This document shows, piece after piece, positions 35,384 to 44,017 of a stretch of 64,000 nucleotides of DNA. The position numbers and the translations under genes are program-made. The notes under the pieces are model-generated. The model was not told the DNA's origin, did not search any database, and saw only the letters and a list, made by a program, of their open reading frames with translations. Position 1 is the first letter of the stretch; every line of letters starts with the position of its first letter. Source of the stretch: Bog-105 sp965277435 (GTDB lineage Bacteria > Acidobacteriota > Terriglobia > Bryobacterales > Bryobacteraceae); the NCBI GenBank assembly GCA_965277435.1, contig OZ255821.1, positions 6,014,001 to 6,078,000 of the forward strand, in the 5' to 3' direction.

Positions 35384-37477
35384 CTACTTGGTTGCCACTC
35401 CGCCCTTATTGCGGTTAATGATCTCTTCCGCCAGGTTGCGCGGTACTTCTTCGTATTGCCCGAAGTGCATCGTAAAACTGCCGCGGCCCTGCGTGCGGGA
35501 ACGAAGCTCCGTCGCGTACCCGAACATCTCCGACAACGGCACCATCGCTTTGATGATGTGCGTGCCACCGGCGACGTCTGTACCTTCCAGACGTCCGCGC
35601 CGCGAAATCAAATCGCCGTTTACCGGACCCATATAATCTTCCGGCACCGTCACTTCCACCCGCATTACCGGTTCGAGCAACACCGGCTTGGCCTTGGACG
35701 CCGCTTCTTTAAAACAGATCGACGAGCAGATCTTGAACGCCATTTCGGACGAGTCCACATCGTGATAGTCCCCGTCGTACACCGTCACCTTGATGTTGTT
35801 CAACGGATAGCCGGCCAGGATGCCGCCTTCGAGCGCTTCCACGACGCCCTTCTCGATCGCGGGAATAAATTCCTTCGGAATGTTGCCGCCCTTGACCTCG
35901 TTCTCGAACGTGAAATCTTTCTCAAGATCTGGTTCCACGCGCAGCTTGACGCGCGCGTACTGGCCACTGCCGCCGGTCTGCTTTTTATGCGTGTAATCGT
36001 ACTCCGACCGCTGACGGACCGTCTCGCGGTACGCCACTTGCGGTTTGCCGACGTTTGCGCCGACGTTAAACTCCCGCTGCATGCGATCCACGATGATTTC
36101 GAGGTGCAATTCGCCCATGCCGGCGAGAATGGTCTGGCCCGTTTCCGGGTCGGTCGAAACGTGCAGCGTCGGATCTTCCGTCGCCAGCTTGTTGATGGCA
36201 ATGCCCAGCTTTTCCTGGTCCGCTTTCGTCTTCGGCTCAATCGCCAACTGAATCACCGGCGCCGGGAAGTTGATCGACTCGAGCAGGATCGGTTTGTCTT
36301 CGTCGCAAATCGTGTCGCCGGTCACTACCTGCTTCAGCCCCACAGCGGCGCAAATATCGCCGGCCATGACCTCGCTGATTTCTTCACGCTTGTTGGCGTG
36401 CATCTTCACCAGCCGCCCTACGCGTTCGCGCCGGCCCTTGCTGACGTTATAAATCGACTCGCCCGCGTTCAGCTTGCCAGAATAGACGCGGATAAAGCAC
36501 AGTTGCCCGACAAACGAGTCGGTCATGATCTTAAACACCAGCGCGGAGAACGGCTCGGCATCGCTCGCCTTGCGTTCGAGCGCCTCGTTCGGATCATCGA
36601 CAGCCAGTCCGCGAATGGGCGGCACATCGAGCGGCGAGGGCAAATAATCCACCACCGCATCGAGCAGGTTCTGCACGCCCTTGTTCTTAAATGAGGAACC
36701 GCAAATAACAGGGAAGATCTTGCGCGCGAGCGTCGCCTTGCGAATACCCGCCTGCAATTCTTTCTCGGTAATCGCCAGCCCTTCGATGTACTTTTCCATC
36801 AGCACATCGTCGGACTCCGATACTGCTTCGATCAGCTGGTCGCGATACGTTTTCGCCTGTTCCACGAGATCGGCCGGAATCTCGACATCGTCGAACTTCG
36901 CGCCCAGCGTTTCATCGCGCCAGATCCGGGCTCTCATCTTGACTAGATCCACCACGCCTTTGAAATGATCTTCGGCGCCCACCGGCAACTGAATCGGCAC
37001 CGGACGCGCGCTCAACCGGTCGACAATCGTCTTTACGGAAAAGAAGAAGTCCGCGCCTACGCGGTCCATTTTGTTGATAAAGCAAATGCGCGGGACGCCG
37101 TACTTATCGGCCTGCCGCCACACCGTTTCCGATTGCGGCTGTACGCCCGCCACCGCATCGAACACCGCGCACGCGCCATCAAGCACACGCAGACTGCGCT
37201 CCACCTCGGCCGTGAAATCCACGTGGCCCGGTGTGTCGATGATGTTGATCGTGATGTCGTTCCACTGGCAGGTGGTCGCGGCCGATGTGATCGTGATGCC
37301 GCGCTCCTGCTCCTGCGCCATCCAGTCCATCGTCGCCGTGCCTTCATGCACTTCACCGATCTTGTGCGTGCGGCCGGTGTAATAGAGGATGCGTTCCGTC
37401 GTCGTGGTCTTACCGGCATCAATGTGAGCCATGATGCCGATATTGCGCATTTTCTCTAGCGGTGTGGTGCGTGCCAT
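35384..37477 (-). CDS. fusA: Elongation factor G
   Basis: A 697-residue translocase GTPase. G motifs are AHIDAGKTTTTERIL (G1), DTPGHVDFT (G3) and NKMDRVGADF (G4). Domains II-V are present, with the C-terminal region ending in EVPRNLAEEIINRNKG. Standard str-operon position between rpsG and tuf. Confidence 0.99.
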   Translation of the reverse strand: MARTTPLEKMRNIGIMAHIDAGKTTTTERILYYTGRTHKIGEVHEGTATMDWMAQEQERGITITSAATTCQWNDITINIIDTPGHVDFTAEVERSLRVLDGACAVFDAVAGVQPQSETVWRQADKYGVPRICFINKMDRVGADFFFSVKTIVDRLSARPVPIQLPVGAEDHFKGVVDLVKMRARIWRDETLGAKFDDVEIPADLVEQAKTYRDQLIEAVSESDDVLMEKYIEGLAITEKELQAGIRKATLARKIFPVICGSSFKNKGVQNLLDAVVDYLPSPLDVPPIRGLAVDDPNEALERKASDAEPFSALVFKIMTDSFVGQLCFIRVYSGKLNAGESIYNVSKGRRERVGRLVKMHANKREEISEVMAGDICAAVGLKQVVTGDTICDEDKPILLESINFPAPVIQLAIEPKTKADQEKLGIAINKLATEDPTLHVSTDPETGQTILAGMGELHLEIIVDRMQREFNVGANVGKPQVAYRETVRQRSEYDYTHKKQTGGSGQYARVKLRVEPDLEKDFTFENEVKGGNIPKEFIPAIEKGVVEALEGGILAGYPLNNIKVTVYDGDYHDVDSSEMAFKICSSICFKEAASKAKPVLLEPVMRVEVTVPEDYMGPVNGDLISRRGRLEGTDVAGGTHIIKAMVPLSEMFGYATELRSRTQGRGSFTMHFGQYEEVPRNLAEEIINRNKGGVATK

Positions 37478-37521
37478 ATTCTTGTTTCCAGACTTCTAAA
37501 AACCTGCTTGCCTAAACTTAC

Positions 37522-37992
37522 TTACCAGCGATAATGTGCAAACGCCTTGTTGGCCTCCGCCATACGATGCACGTCATCCTTCTTCTTTACAGCGCCTCCA
37601 CGCATATTGGAGGCGTCGTTCAACTCATTTGCCAGCTTGTCCGCCATGGCCTTATCCGGGCGGTTGCGGGCATTGGTAATGAGCCAACGCAGAGCCAGGC
37701 TGATCCGCCGATTCTGTGACACTTCCACCGGCACCTGGTAGTTCGCACCGCCTACGCGCCGCGTCTTTACTTCCAGTACCGGCTTTACATTCTCAACGGC
37801 TTTCTTAAACGCCTTCAACGGATCATCGCCCGATCGATCGCGCAACGTGTCCATGGCTTGATAAAAAATCTTCTGCGCCGTCGTTTTCTTGCCGTCCCAC
37901 ATCATCGAATTCACGAACTTCTCGACCAGTGTCGAGTTATACAGCGGGTCGGGAATAATATCGCGCGGCTCAGGGCGTCGTCTGCGTGGCAT
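37522..37992 (-). CDS. rpsG: 30S ribosomal protein S7
   Basis: The 156-residue protein begins MPRRRRPEPRDIIPDPLYNS and contains FVNSMMWDGKKTTAQKIFYQ and GGANYQVPVEVSQNRRISLA. It nucleates the 30S head. In E. coli it represses the str operon; no such site was identified here. Confidence 0.98.
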   Translation of the reverse strand: MPRRRRPEPRDIIPDPLYNSTLVEKFVNSMMWDGKKTTAQKIFYQAMDTLRDRSGDDPLKAFKKAVENVKPVLEVKTRRVGGANYQVPVEVSQNRRISLALRWLITNARNRPDKAMADKLANELNDASNMRGGAVKKKDDVHRMAEANKAFAHYRW

Positions 37993-38012
37993 AAGCTATT
38001 TCTTTTACTCCC

Positions 38013-38426
38013 CTACTTCTTCTTTCCCTTGGCCGGAGCGGCGGCTGCAGCTCCACCCTTCGGACGCTTCGCTCCATACTTCGAGCGGCTCTGCTTGCGG
38101 TTCGCTACGCCCGCCGTATCGAGCGTCCCGCGTACGACGTGGTAACGCACGCCCGGCAAATCCTTCACACGGCCGCCGCGGATCAGCACGATCGAGTGCT
38201 CCTGCAAATTGTGTCCGACGCCCGGAATGTAGGTCGTCACTTCAATCCCGTTCGTCAGCCGCACGCGAGCCACTTTCCGCAAAGCCGAGTTCGGCTTCTT
38301 CGGCGTCGTCGTATACACGCGCGTGCAGACGCCGCGCCGTTGCGGACAGGCCTGTAGCGCCGGGCTGGCTGTCTTGTAACGCGTCGGCCGCCGTCCCTTG
38401 CGCACCAATTGATTAAACGTTGGCAT
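38013..38426 (-). CDS. rpsL: 30S ribosomal protein S12
   Basis: A 137-residue protein with the decoding-centre segments TTPKKPNSALRKVARVRLTN and GGRVKDLPGVRYHVVRGTLD. The Lys residues whose change gives streptomycin resistance in E. coli (in PKKPNS and VKDLPG) are wild type. The C-terminus has a short Lys/Ala/Gly tail. It is the first gene of the supercluster; its promoter must lie in the 468-base region upstream. Confidence 0.98.
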   Translation of the reverse strand: MPTFNQLVRKGRRPTRYKTASPALQACPQRRGVCTRVYTTTPKKPNSALRKVARVRLTNGIEVTTYIPGVGHNLQEHSIVLIRGGRVKDLPGVRYHVVRGTLDTAGVANRKQSRSKYGAKRPKGGAAAAAPAKGKKK

Positions 38427-38894
38427 GCTTCACTCATTCGTTCCAACCAGCCAACCTCACCGGTTAAACGATGTCTCTCCTTCAAACTGCCAAAAGCGCA
38501 GTGAATCCTGATCTACTGAAAAAACGATCTGCTGAAAACTGTGTCGGCTCGCATTTAGCTATAGATGCCGAAAGACGTTGCTGCTAAAACTTACTACAAG
38601 AAGACCGATATAGCGTATTTCACCGATCTCAACCGCGAGGGTAACTGCTTCGGATAGTGGCCCATACCAGCTTCCAACGTAACTTCCTTCGAAAACATCG
38701 AGGAAGTGTATTGGTCCAGCAGCGGGGCCCGACTTCCAGCCGGATGCCTATCGCAGGCACGGTAGCACGGAAGCCGAAGAATCAACTCGCCAAACTTTCC
38801 CAGTGTACTGCATTGGTATCTCGGAATGTCAATTCAATCCAAAAAATGATAGCGGCTCGATTGGAGCACGGGCTGAATGACGCGGCAGTCAGCC
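38427..38894. other. Gap upstream of rpsL: presumed str promoter region
   Basis: No convincing gene on either strand. It must contain the promoter for the minus-strand supercluster. The best minus-strand candidate is a TATATC -10-like box (38607-38612), but neither TTGAGA at 38627-38632 (14-base spacing) nor the weaker CGGTTG (17-base spacing) gives a strong -35, so no promoter is called. No leader structure was recognised. Confidence 0.4.
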
Positions 38895-39432
38895 TCACTT
38901 AATAGGCGGCGCGCTGGTCCAGTGCTCCTTCGCGGCGGCGTCGGACCATGCCGAGCCCAATGGTGACATAACAAGCCAAGTCTCTGCCAGCCTGCCATCC
39001 GCAATCCGGTAGGATTGCATGCCCGCTTGGGTGTGCACTTCCTTGGTGGTCGGGTCAGTCCACTTAAACTCAAAGCGAAACCAAGCGCGGTCGCCCACGA
39101 ACGAGTGATCGTAAAGCAACCACGCGTATATCCGGTCGTTCCTGACGGATCTTGGCGATCTCTGCCGCATAAGCATCCCGCGTGACCGTCCGGTCACTCT
39201 TTGGGTCGTGCCGGATGTAGGTTGGTTCCACGCAACTCGGAATCAGGTCGTATTGGCCTTCATGCCAAACCCGCTCCCATCGGTCGAACAGGTCGCGCGT
39301 AGACTCCGGTGTTGTCACTGATTCTCCCTGTAGATTCGTTTCAATCGGGGTCTTTTCGAAGGCCGTTGAGTGAGCGAGGGAAGCTATCCCAAAAGCCGTG
39401 AGGCCGATAAAACAAGATCTCCGTTTCACCAT
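38895..39432 (-). pseudogene. Frameshifted exported NTF2/SnoaL-like gene
   Basis: The 5' part (to about 39110) encodes a signal-like start, MVKRRSCFIGLTAFGIASLA, and a SnoaL-type start FDRWERVWHEGQYDLIPSCV with DPKSDRTVTRDAYAAEIAKI. The 3' part lies one base out of frame: YDHSFVGDRAWFRFEFKW, then VHTQAGMQSYRIADGRLAET and WLVMS, as in NTF2-like fold proteins. The two frames cross near 39105-39120, around the ACGCGTGGTTGCTTTACG sequence of the minus strand, consistent with one extra base or two lost bases. A sequencing error cannot be excluded. Function was probably a small ester- or polyketide-binding fold; now likely inactive. Confidence 0.7.
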
Positions 39433-39485
39433 TGTTTTTCAGGATAACGAAACGGCGAACAACAGGAAAATTATGCGTTTGAGCT

Positions 39486-39557
39486 TTAAGCAGGCGCGGT
39501 CATTCTGCTGCGGTTCAACGGGTCAAATGTCTCCTCCGGAGTCCAGCGAACTCGCAT
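39486..39557 (-). pseudogene. Truncated RelE/ParE-type toxin relic
   Basis: A 23-residue frame starting MRVRWTPEETFDPLNRSR. MRVRWTPE is the usual beginning of RelE/ParE toxins, but the next residues lose the family pattern and a stop follows. It starts 8 bases after the antitoxin-like stop at 39566, the usual spacing for such pairs. I read it as the remaining 5' end of a toxin gene. Confidence 0.45.
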
Positions 39558-39565
39558 CAAGCGCC

Positions 39566-39794
39566 CTATTTACGTTCGAAGCGAGCAACCACTTCCTCGT
39601 GGTCGAGCAACTCTCCGCGGTCGGCCTGTTCGAGAGCTTCGAGAAAGAATCTATCCTCTTCCACGGTGCGCAAAGCGGCGTCTTTCACCAATTGCGCCAC
39701 CCCTGTGCCGTGATAGCAACAGCAGCGCTTCCTGCTCTGGGGTGAAATCAACTTCCGGAACCGCAAGTGTAAGGGGGGTGTCAGCCGGTGTCAA
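39566..39794 (-). pseudogene. Frameshifted antitoxin (RelB/ParD-like) gene
   Basis: Two frames join into an antitoxin pattern. The first frame reads VPEVDFTPEQEALLLLS and the second GTGVAQLVKDAALRTVEE, then FLEALEQADRGELLDHEEV and VARFERK. Antitoxins of this type commonly show TPEQE, QLVKDAALRLLEED and DRGE-(I/L)-x-EEEE in that order. The shift lies near the CTGCTGTTGC run of the minus strand at about 39715-39735. The start is uncertain (a TTG at 39794 is in frame). With the toxin relic it forms a decayed toxin-antitoxin module. Confidence 0.5.
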
Positions 39795-39855
39795 ACCTCC
39801 TCTCGCAGCGGACTACGGCGCATCTGCCGCGTCCGCTTTATGCAAGCCCTACGCT

Positions 39856-41469
39856 TTACTTCTCCTCTCCTCGCTCCGGCACCGAAAACGCATACAACTT
39901 GCGATTCCCGGTTCCTATCCCGAAATGCGAGTACCCGGATCCCCAATACACCGTTCCATTCACTACCGACGGGCCGCTGGCGACTGATCCGCCGCTCTCG
40001 AACCGCCACAAAATGTTCCCAGACGCTGCATCGATTGCATCCATTTCTCCTGACAGCGATCCCGCGTACAGCACACCATTTGCTACCGTCACGGCGCCCA
40101 AACCGCCCGCTGGTTTACCGGATGCTGGATTCACCCCGGGCACCGCAATTTGCCAGTTGAATTTTCCGTTGGAAGCATTGAGCGCCGCCCACGATCCCCC
40201 ATTCACCTGCTGTTGCCCCTGCGGCTGCAGCAGATAAAACTCCGAATTGGAATTGGTAATGGCGGCATACACTCGCGCGCCATCTACCGCCGACCCCCAC
40301 TCGATTCCTCCGAGAGTTCCACCCGGTCCCACCATCGCCGCCCACACGGTCGCGCCGTCGTCCGGATCGAGCGCCCAGTACACGCCACTCTTCTGCCCAG
40401 CGCCCACCAGGTCACGCTCATAGCCTTGCCATTTCACCGTAAACAGATTCGCGCCCGATCCAAAATCATAGTCCGGTCCTGCTGGATCCGGGCAGGCTAC
40501 GCCGCCCTGATTTCCCAAACAACTCGCAATCCACGCATCCGCTCCATGCAGCCGTCTCGCCCATTTCAAACGACCTGAATCGGCGTCGAGCGATACCACC
40601 GCATCGATGTAATCGTCGCTCGCCAGACAAGCCAGTTGCCGCTGTGCGTCCGGCGATTGCTTCTCACACGCATCGGCCGCAGCCGGTACCGAGTAGTTGT
40701 TGCCCGTAGTCACATACAAGGAATTTCGTGCAGCGTCGTAGGCGAACGTACTTCCCCAAACCGCTCCGCCCGTGTAGCCCTCCGGCACCGTATAGAACCG
40801 CCACTCGATGGATCCACTCCGCAGATCTACCGCAACTGCACTTCCGCGAAACGAAAGCTGAAACCCCGCGCTTGCTGCCGCCGCGCCCTCCTCATTCGAC
40901 GCCACTCCCACATAAATCCGATTTCCCACCACCAGCGGTGAGTTCGTGATGATGGCTTCCGCATTCGCGTCGAGCAGCGTCTTCCAGACAAGATTGCCCG
41001 TGTTCTTATCCACCGCGATCAAAGTTGCACTGGCCTGATCTCCAAAAACCAGCAGATTACCTGCAATCGCCGGGCTGTTGCGCGAGAAAGAAGTGCCCAG
41101 TCCCGTATACTCCGAGACTTTGCGCGACCATACCGCCTTGCCTGTACGATTGTCGATCCGGTAGATGAACCCGTCAAAATCCGGAACGTATACTGCTCGT
41201 CCCTCGACCGTCGGAGTCGCTGACACGTCTCCCGCTGTCGCGAATATCCATTTGGGGCGCAATTTCGCTACGCTCCCTACACTGAGCCCCTCTTCCCGTG
41301 GATTGCTTCGCGAATTCCTGACATCGCCGCCTGCACTCCGCCAGGCAACTCGCGCCTGTGCATCCGGACTGTGCTCATCTGCGGAGGACTTTTGCCCCTG
41401 TCCGCACACACTCGCTGCCAGCGCTAACGAGAGTACTCCCATCCCGCTTCCAGCAAAACGCCTGTACAT
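39856..41469 (-). CDS. Secreted PQQ-type beta-propeller dehydrogenase-like protein
   Basis: A 537-residue product from the ATG at 41469, chosen because AGGAG lies 9 bases upstream and a signal peptide follows (MYRRFAGSGMGVLSLALAAS, ending VCGQG). It contains repeated propeller motifs such as VPDFDGFIYRIDNRTGKAVW, ATLIAVDKNTGNLVWKT, VVSLDADSGRLKW and LYAGSLSGEMDAIDAASGNI. The composition (VWGSTFAYDAARNSLYVTTG and the extra Cys-rich region with ACEKQSP) resembles polyvinyl-alcohol or alcohol dehydrogenase-like quinoproteins. There is no CxxCH heme motif. Likely a periplasmic oxidase of alcohols or polymers; the exact substrate is unknown. Confidence 0.85.
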   Translation of the reverse strand: MYRRFAGSGMGVLSLALAASVCGQGQKSSADEHSPDAQARVAWRSAGGDVRNSRSNPREEGLSVGSVAKLRPKWIFATAGDVSATPTVEGRAVYVPDFDGFIYRIDNRTGKAVWSRKVSEYTGLGTSFSRNSPAIAGNLLVFGDQASATLIAVDKNTGNLVWKTLLDANAEAIITNSPLVVGNRIYVGVASNEEGAAAASAGFQLSFRGSAVAVDLRSGSIEWRFYTVPEGYTGGAVWGSTFAYDAARNSLYVTTGNNYSVPAAADACEKQSPDAQRQLACLASDDYIDAVVSLDADSGRLKWARRLHGADAWIASCLGNQGGVACPDPAGPDYDFGSGANLFTVKWQGYERDLVGAGQKSGVYWALDPDDGATVWAAMVGPGGTLGGIEWGSAVDGARVYAAITNSNSEFYLLQPQGQQQVNGGSWAALNASNGKFNWQIAVPGVNPASGKPAGGLGAVTVANGVLYAGSLSGEMDAIDAASGNILWRFESGGSVASGPSVVNGTVYWGSGYSHFGIGTGNRKLYAFSVPERGEEK

Positions 41470-41775
41470 TTTTATCCCGCTCCTTGTGCCGGGCACGCTC
41501 AAGTTCGTCCTCCGGCGTCCCAAGAGTGCCAGCAAACAGGGGCTTTGCTTGTCTTTACTTTGTAAACAGAAAGTAAATTCGCAAATTCACAGGTATAAAT
41601 TCAGAATTTTCAGGCAATCGCACTCGCCCCGCAATTCAGGCGCAATCTTTTACAAATCGCCAACAACTCACATGCTCAATCGAGCCTACTCTGACGATAG
41701 GCCGCACCCAACTTCATGCAAAGTGCGGACCGATTCCGGTAAGGCCTCGCCCTTCCATCTTTCAGGAGATTCAAA
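41470..41775. other. AT-rich divergent intergenic region
   Basis: This 306-base stretch separates the minus-strand PQQ gene and the plus-strand PEP-CTERM gene. It is noticeably AT-rich near 41550-41620 and contains the inverted repeat described separately (41554-41577). No coding sequence was recognised. Confidence 0.6.
41554..41577. promoter_or_regulatory. Candidate operator: TTTACTTT-N8-AAAGTAAA inverted repeat
   Basis: A perfect 8-bp inverted repeat with an 8-base spacer, TTTACTTT at 41554-41561 and AAAGTAAA at 41570-41577. It lies about 85-110 bases upstream of the PQQ-gene start in the divergent spacer. The regulator is unknown. Confidence 0.5.
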
Positions 41776-42435
41776 TTGCTCTCTAGCCTTCTACATCAGT
41801 GCCTGCGCACTCCGCTGCTGGCGGTACTTTCTCTCTCGATATTTAGCGCCGTTCCTTCCACGGCTGCGCTCATCACGGACCCCTCCGGCGATTTTCTGCC
41901 CTCTTTCTCCGGCCCCCATAACGGCGATCTCGATGTGCTGAACGCCCAGGTTTTCTTCAACGGCTCCGATTTCCGCTTCACCAGTACACTGAATGGCGCC
42001 ATCGGCACCACTCCCAGTGCTATCTATGTCTGGGGCATCGATCGCGGCGCCGGCATGCATGGTTTTCCCACCATCGCTCCCGGCGTGACCTTCGATTCCG
42101 TGTTTGTAATCAGCCCTTCCGGATCGAGCGCCGTACACGATCTGATTAACGGCGCCAATACGCCCATCTCCGGTATCACCGTTTCAGGCGATACTTTGTC
42201 GGCCACTGTTCCGCTGAGCGCATTGCCCTCGGAAGGTTTCGCTCCGTCCGCTTATCTGGTCAATCTCTGGCCGCGTTCCAGTAACGGTGGCGACTCCGTC
42301 ATTGCTGATTTCGCTCCCGACAATTCCGACGCCGCCGTCACCCCGACTCCTGAACCCGGTACCCTGTCTTTTGTCGCGCTGGTTGGCTTGGGGGCCCTGG
42401 CTCTTATCCGCCGTCGCACTCACTCCGCAGTTTAA
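41776..42435 (+). CDS. PEP-CTERM sorted secreted protein
   Basis: A 219-residue protein starting at TTG; the AGGAG at 41764-41768 has good spacing and no ATG lies in the right place. It has a signal peptide (FSAVPSTAAL around residue 22), a beta-rich body (DPSGDFLPSFSGPHNGDLDV, GSDFRFTSTLNG) and a C-terminal TPEPGTLS plus helix and IRRRTHSAV, the PEP-CTERM pattern. Such proteins are processed by an exosortase that is encoded elsewhere. The hairpin at 42501-42547 follows. Confidence 0.88.
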   Translation: MLSSLLHQCLRTPLLAVLSLSIFSAVPSTAALITDPSGDFLPSFSGPHNGDLDVLNAQVFFNGSDFRFTSTLNGAIGTTPSAIYVWGIDRGAGMHGFPTIAPGVTFDSVFVISPSGSSAVHDLINGANTPISGITVSGDTLSATVPLSALPSEGFAPSAYLVNLWPRSSNGGDSVIADFAPDNSDAAVTPTPEPGTLSFVALVGLGALALIRRRTHSAV

Positions 42436-42500
42436 GAAGTCTTTCCGTTTATCTTTTTCGTTCGTCCGGGCTGTTGCTCTCGGCCGGGGACGAACGAACA

Positions 42501-42547
42501 GGCCGGGGATAATTCCTCCTCCCACACCGGGTCCCCGGCCCTTTTTT
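42501..42547 (+). terminator. Rho-independent terminator after the PEP-CTERM gene
   Basis: GGCCGGGGA (42501-42509) pairs with TCCCCGGCC (42532-42540) and is followed by C and six T. A second GGCCGGGGA at 42482-42490 could form an alternative 5' arm. The upstream end of the next gene should therefore be placed after this structure. Confidence 0.85.
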
Positions 42548-42587
42548 GGCTCCCGGTAATGGTCATCCGCATCTACTCCCTATAGCC

Positions 42588-43700
42588 TTGCCGTTTACAA
42601 TCTGCATCATCGGAGGTGGTCCTGCCGGACTAGCTGCCGCCATTGCTTTACGCCAATCCGGCCATAGCCCAACCGTAACCGATCGCGCCACACCACCGAT
42701 CGACAAAGCCTGCGGTGAAGGTCTGCTGCCAGGCGGCGTCGCCCTGCTCGCTCGACTCGGCATCCGCTTCCCATCGGATGTTGGGTTTCGCTTCTCCGGC
42801 ATTCGCTTCTCGGATTCCCACTCCTCCGTCGCAGCGGATTTTCCGGCCGGTAAAGGAATCGGGCTGCGCCGCACTCAGCTCCATAGCCTTCTCCGCGAAC
42901 GCGCCCGCGCACTCGACATACCTCTGCTCTGGGGTGTCAAGCAGGTTGGCCTGCGTGAAACAAGCGTCACAATCTCCGGCGAGACCACGAATTACGATTA
43001 CGTGATTGCCGCCGACGGCCAACACTCGCAAATCCGCCGCGACGCTGGTCTCGACGAGTCACTCTATGAACACCGCCGCTACGGCTTCCGCCGCCACTAT
43101 CGCGTGACTCCGTGGTCATCGCAGGTAGAAGTCTATTGGGGACCCAACTGCCAGATCTACATCACACCGGTCGCTTCAGACGAGGTCGGCGTCGCCCTGC
43201 TCTCGCGCAACCCGCATTTCCGCCTCGCGCAGGCGCTCTTGCACTTTCCCGAACTTGCAGCCCGTCTCGCCTCTGCCAAACACGCCTCGCGTGAGATGGG
43301 CTGTCTCTCCATTTCCCGTAAATTCCGCCGCATCACGCGGGGGCGCCTCGCGCTCCTCGGCGACGCCTCCGGGTCGGTCGACGCGATCACGGGCGAAGGA
43401 CTGTGCCTCTCGTTTCAACAGGCCTTCGCCCTCGTTCAAGCCATCGACTCCGGTCGTCTCGCCATTTATCGGCGCGCTCACGACGCGCTCAACCGCCGCC
43501 CTCGCCTCATGTCGTCTCTTCTCTTGACACTTGATCAGCACCAGCTTCTTAGAAAGTACGCTTTGGCCGGTCTCGCCCGCTTTCCCAGCGTTTTTTCCGC
43601 CTGTCTCGCGATGCACGCCGGCCAATACGCGCCCGTTCCGCAAATCCCTACTTTACGTACAACTGCCCCGCCTCCCAAAGCATCCTTTAAACATGGCTAA
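42588..43700 (+). CDS. FAD-dependent oxidoreductase, geranylgeranyl-reductase-like
   Basis: About 370 residues from the TTG at 42588 (start uncertain; a TTG at 42546 falls inside the terminator's T-run and is unlikely). The N-terminus has the dinucleotide-binding fold FTICIIGGGPAGLAAAIALR, followed by ACGEGLLPGGVALLARLG. A second FAD motif is GRLALLGDASGSVDAITGEG. The family is flavin-dependent monooxygenase/reductase; substrates range from prenyl lipids to halogenation targets. It overlaps the DUF427 gene by 8 bases, so the pair is probably co-transcribed. Confidence 0.82.
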   Translation: MPFTICIIGGGPAGLAAAIALRQSGHSPTVTDRATPPIDKACGEGLLPGGVALLARLGIRFPSDVGFRFSGIRFSDSHSSVAADFPAGKGIGLRRTQLHSLLRERARALDIPLLWGVKQVGLRETSVTISGETTNYDYVIAADGQHSQIRRDAGLDESLYEHRRYGFRRHYRVTPWSSQVEVYWGPNCQIYITPVASDEVGVALLSRNPHFRLAQALLHFPELAARLASAKHASREMGCLSISRKFRRITRGRLALLGDASGSVDAITGEGLCLSFQQAFALVQAIDSGRLAIYRRAHDALNRRPRLMSSLLLTLDQHQLLRKYALAGLARFPSVFSACLAMHAGQYAPVPQIPTLRTTAPPPKASFKHG

Positions 43701-43977
43701 AGCAAGCTGGCACGATATCACTCTCGCCCAAAGTCCTCGCACGGAAGAAGTCGAAGGCAACCAGTATTTCCCGCCTGACAGTTTTGACAAGAGCTTCCTC
43801 CAGCCGAGCGACCACACCACGGTCTGCCCATGGAAGGGTACCGCTCATTACTTCCATGTCGTCGTCAATGGCCAAAGCAACGAAAATGCCGCCTGGTACT
43901 ATCCCGATCCCAAACCGGCCGCTGCCAACATCAAAGATCACGTCGCTTTCTGGAAAGGCGTTCGCGTCGAAAACTGA
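43693..43977 (+). CDS. DUF427 domain protein
   Basis: A 94-residue protein from the ATG at 43693, overlapping the FAD gene by 8 bases. It matches DUF427: YFPPDSFDKSFLQPSDHTTV, PWKGTAHYFHVVVNGQ and AAWYYPDPKPAAANIKDHVA, a small single-domain protein of unknown role in many bacteria. No signal peptide or catalytic motif is seen. Confidence 0.92.
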   Translation: MAKASWHDITLAQSPRTEEVEGNQYFPPDSFDKSFLQPSDHTTVCPWKGTAHYFHVVVNGQSNENAAWYYPDPKPAAANIKDHVAFWKGVRVEN

Positions 43978-44017
43978 CAATCAGCGGCGTCACCGTTATG
44001 ATTGGGTGCCGATCAGT

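Noticed and set aside
35366..36694. Long open frame opposite fusA
   Set aside because: It is rich in Arg, His and Leu and lies entirely within the antisense of a conserved EF-G gene; typical of GC-rich shadow frames.
38600..38640. Minus-strand promoter for rpsL (TATATC with TTGAGA)
   Set aside because: The spacing is only 14 bases; the alternative -35 at 17 bases (CGGTTG) is weak. Not supported well enough to call.
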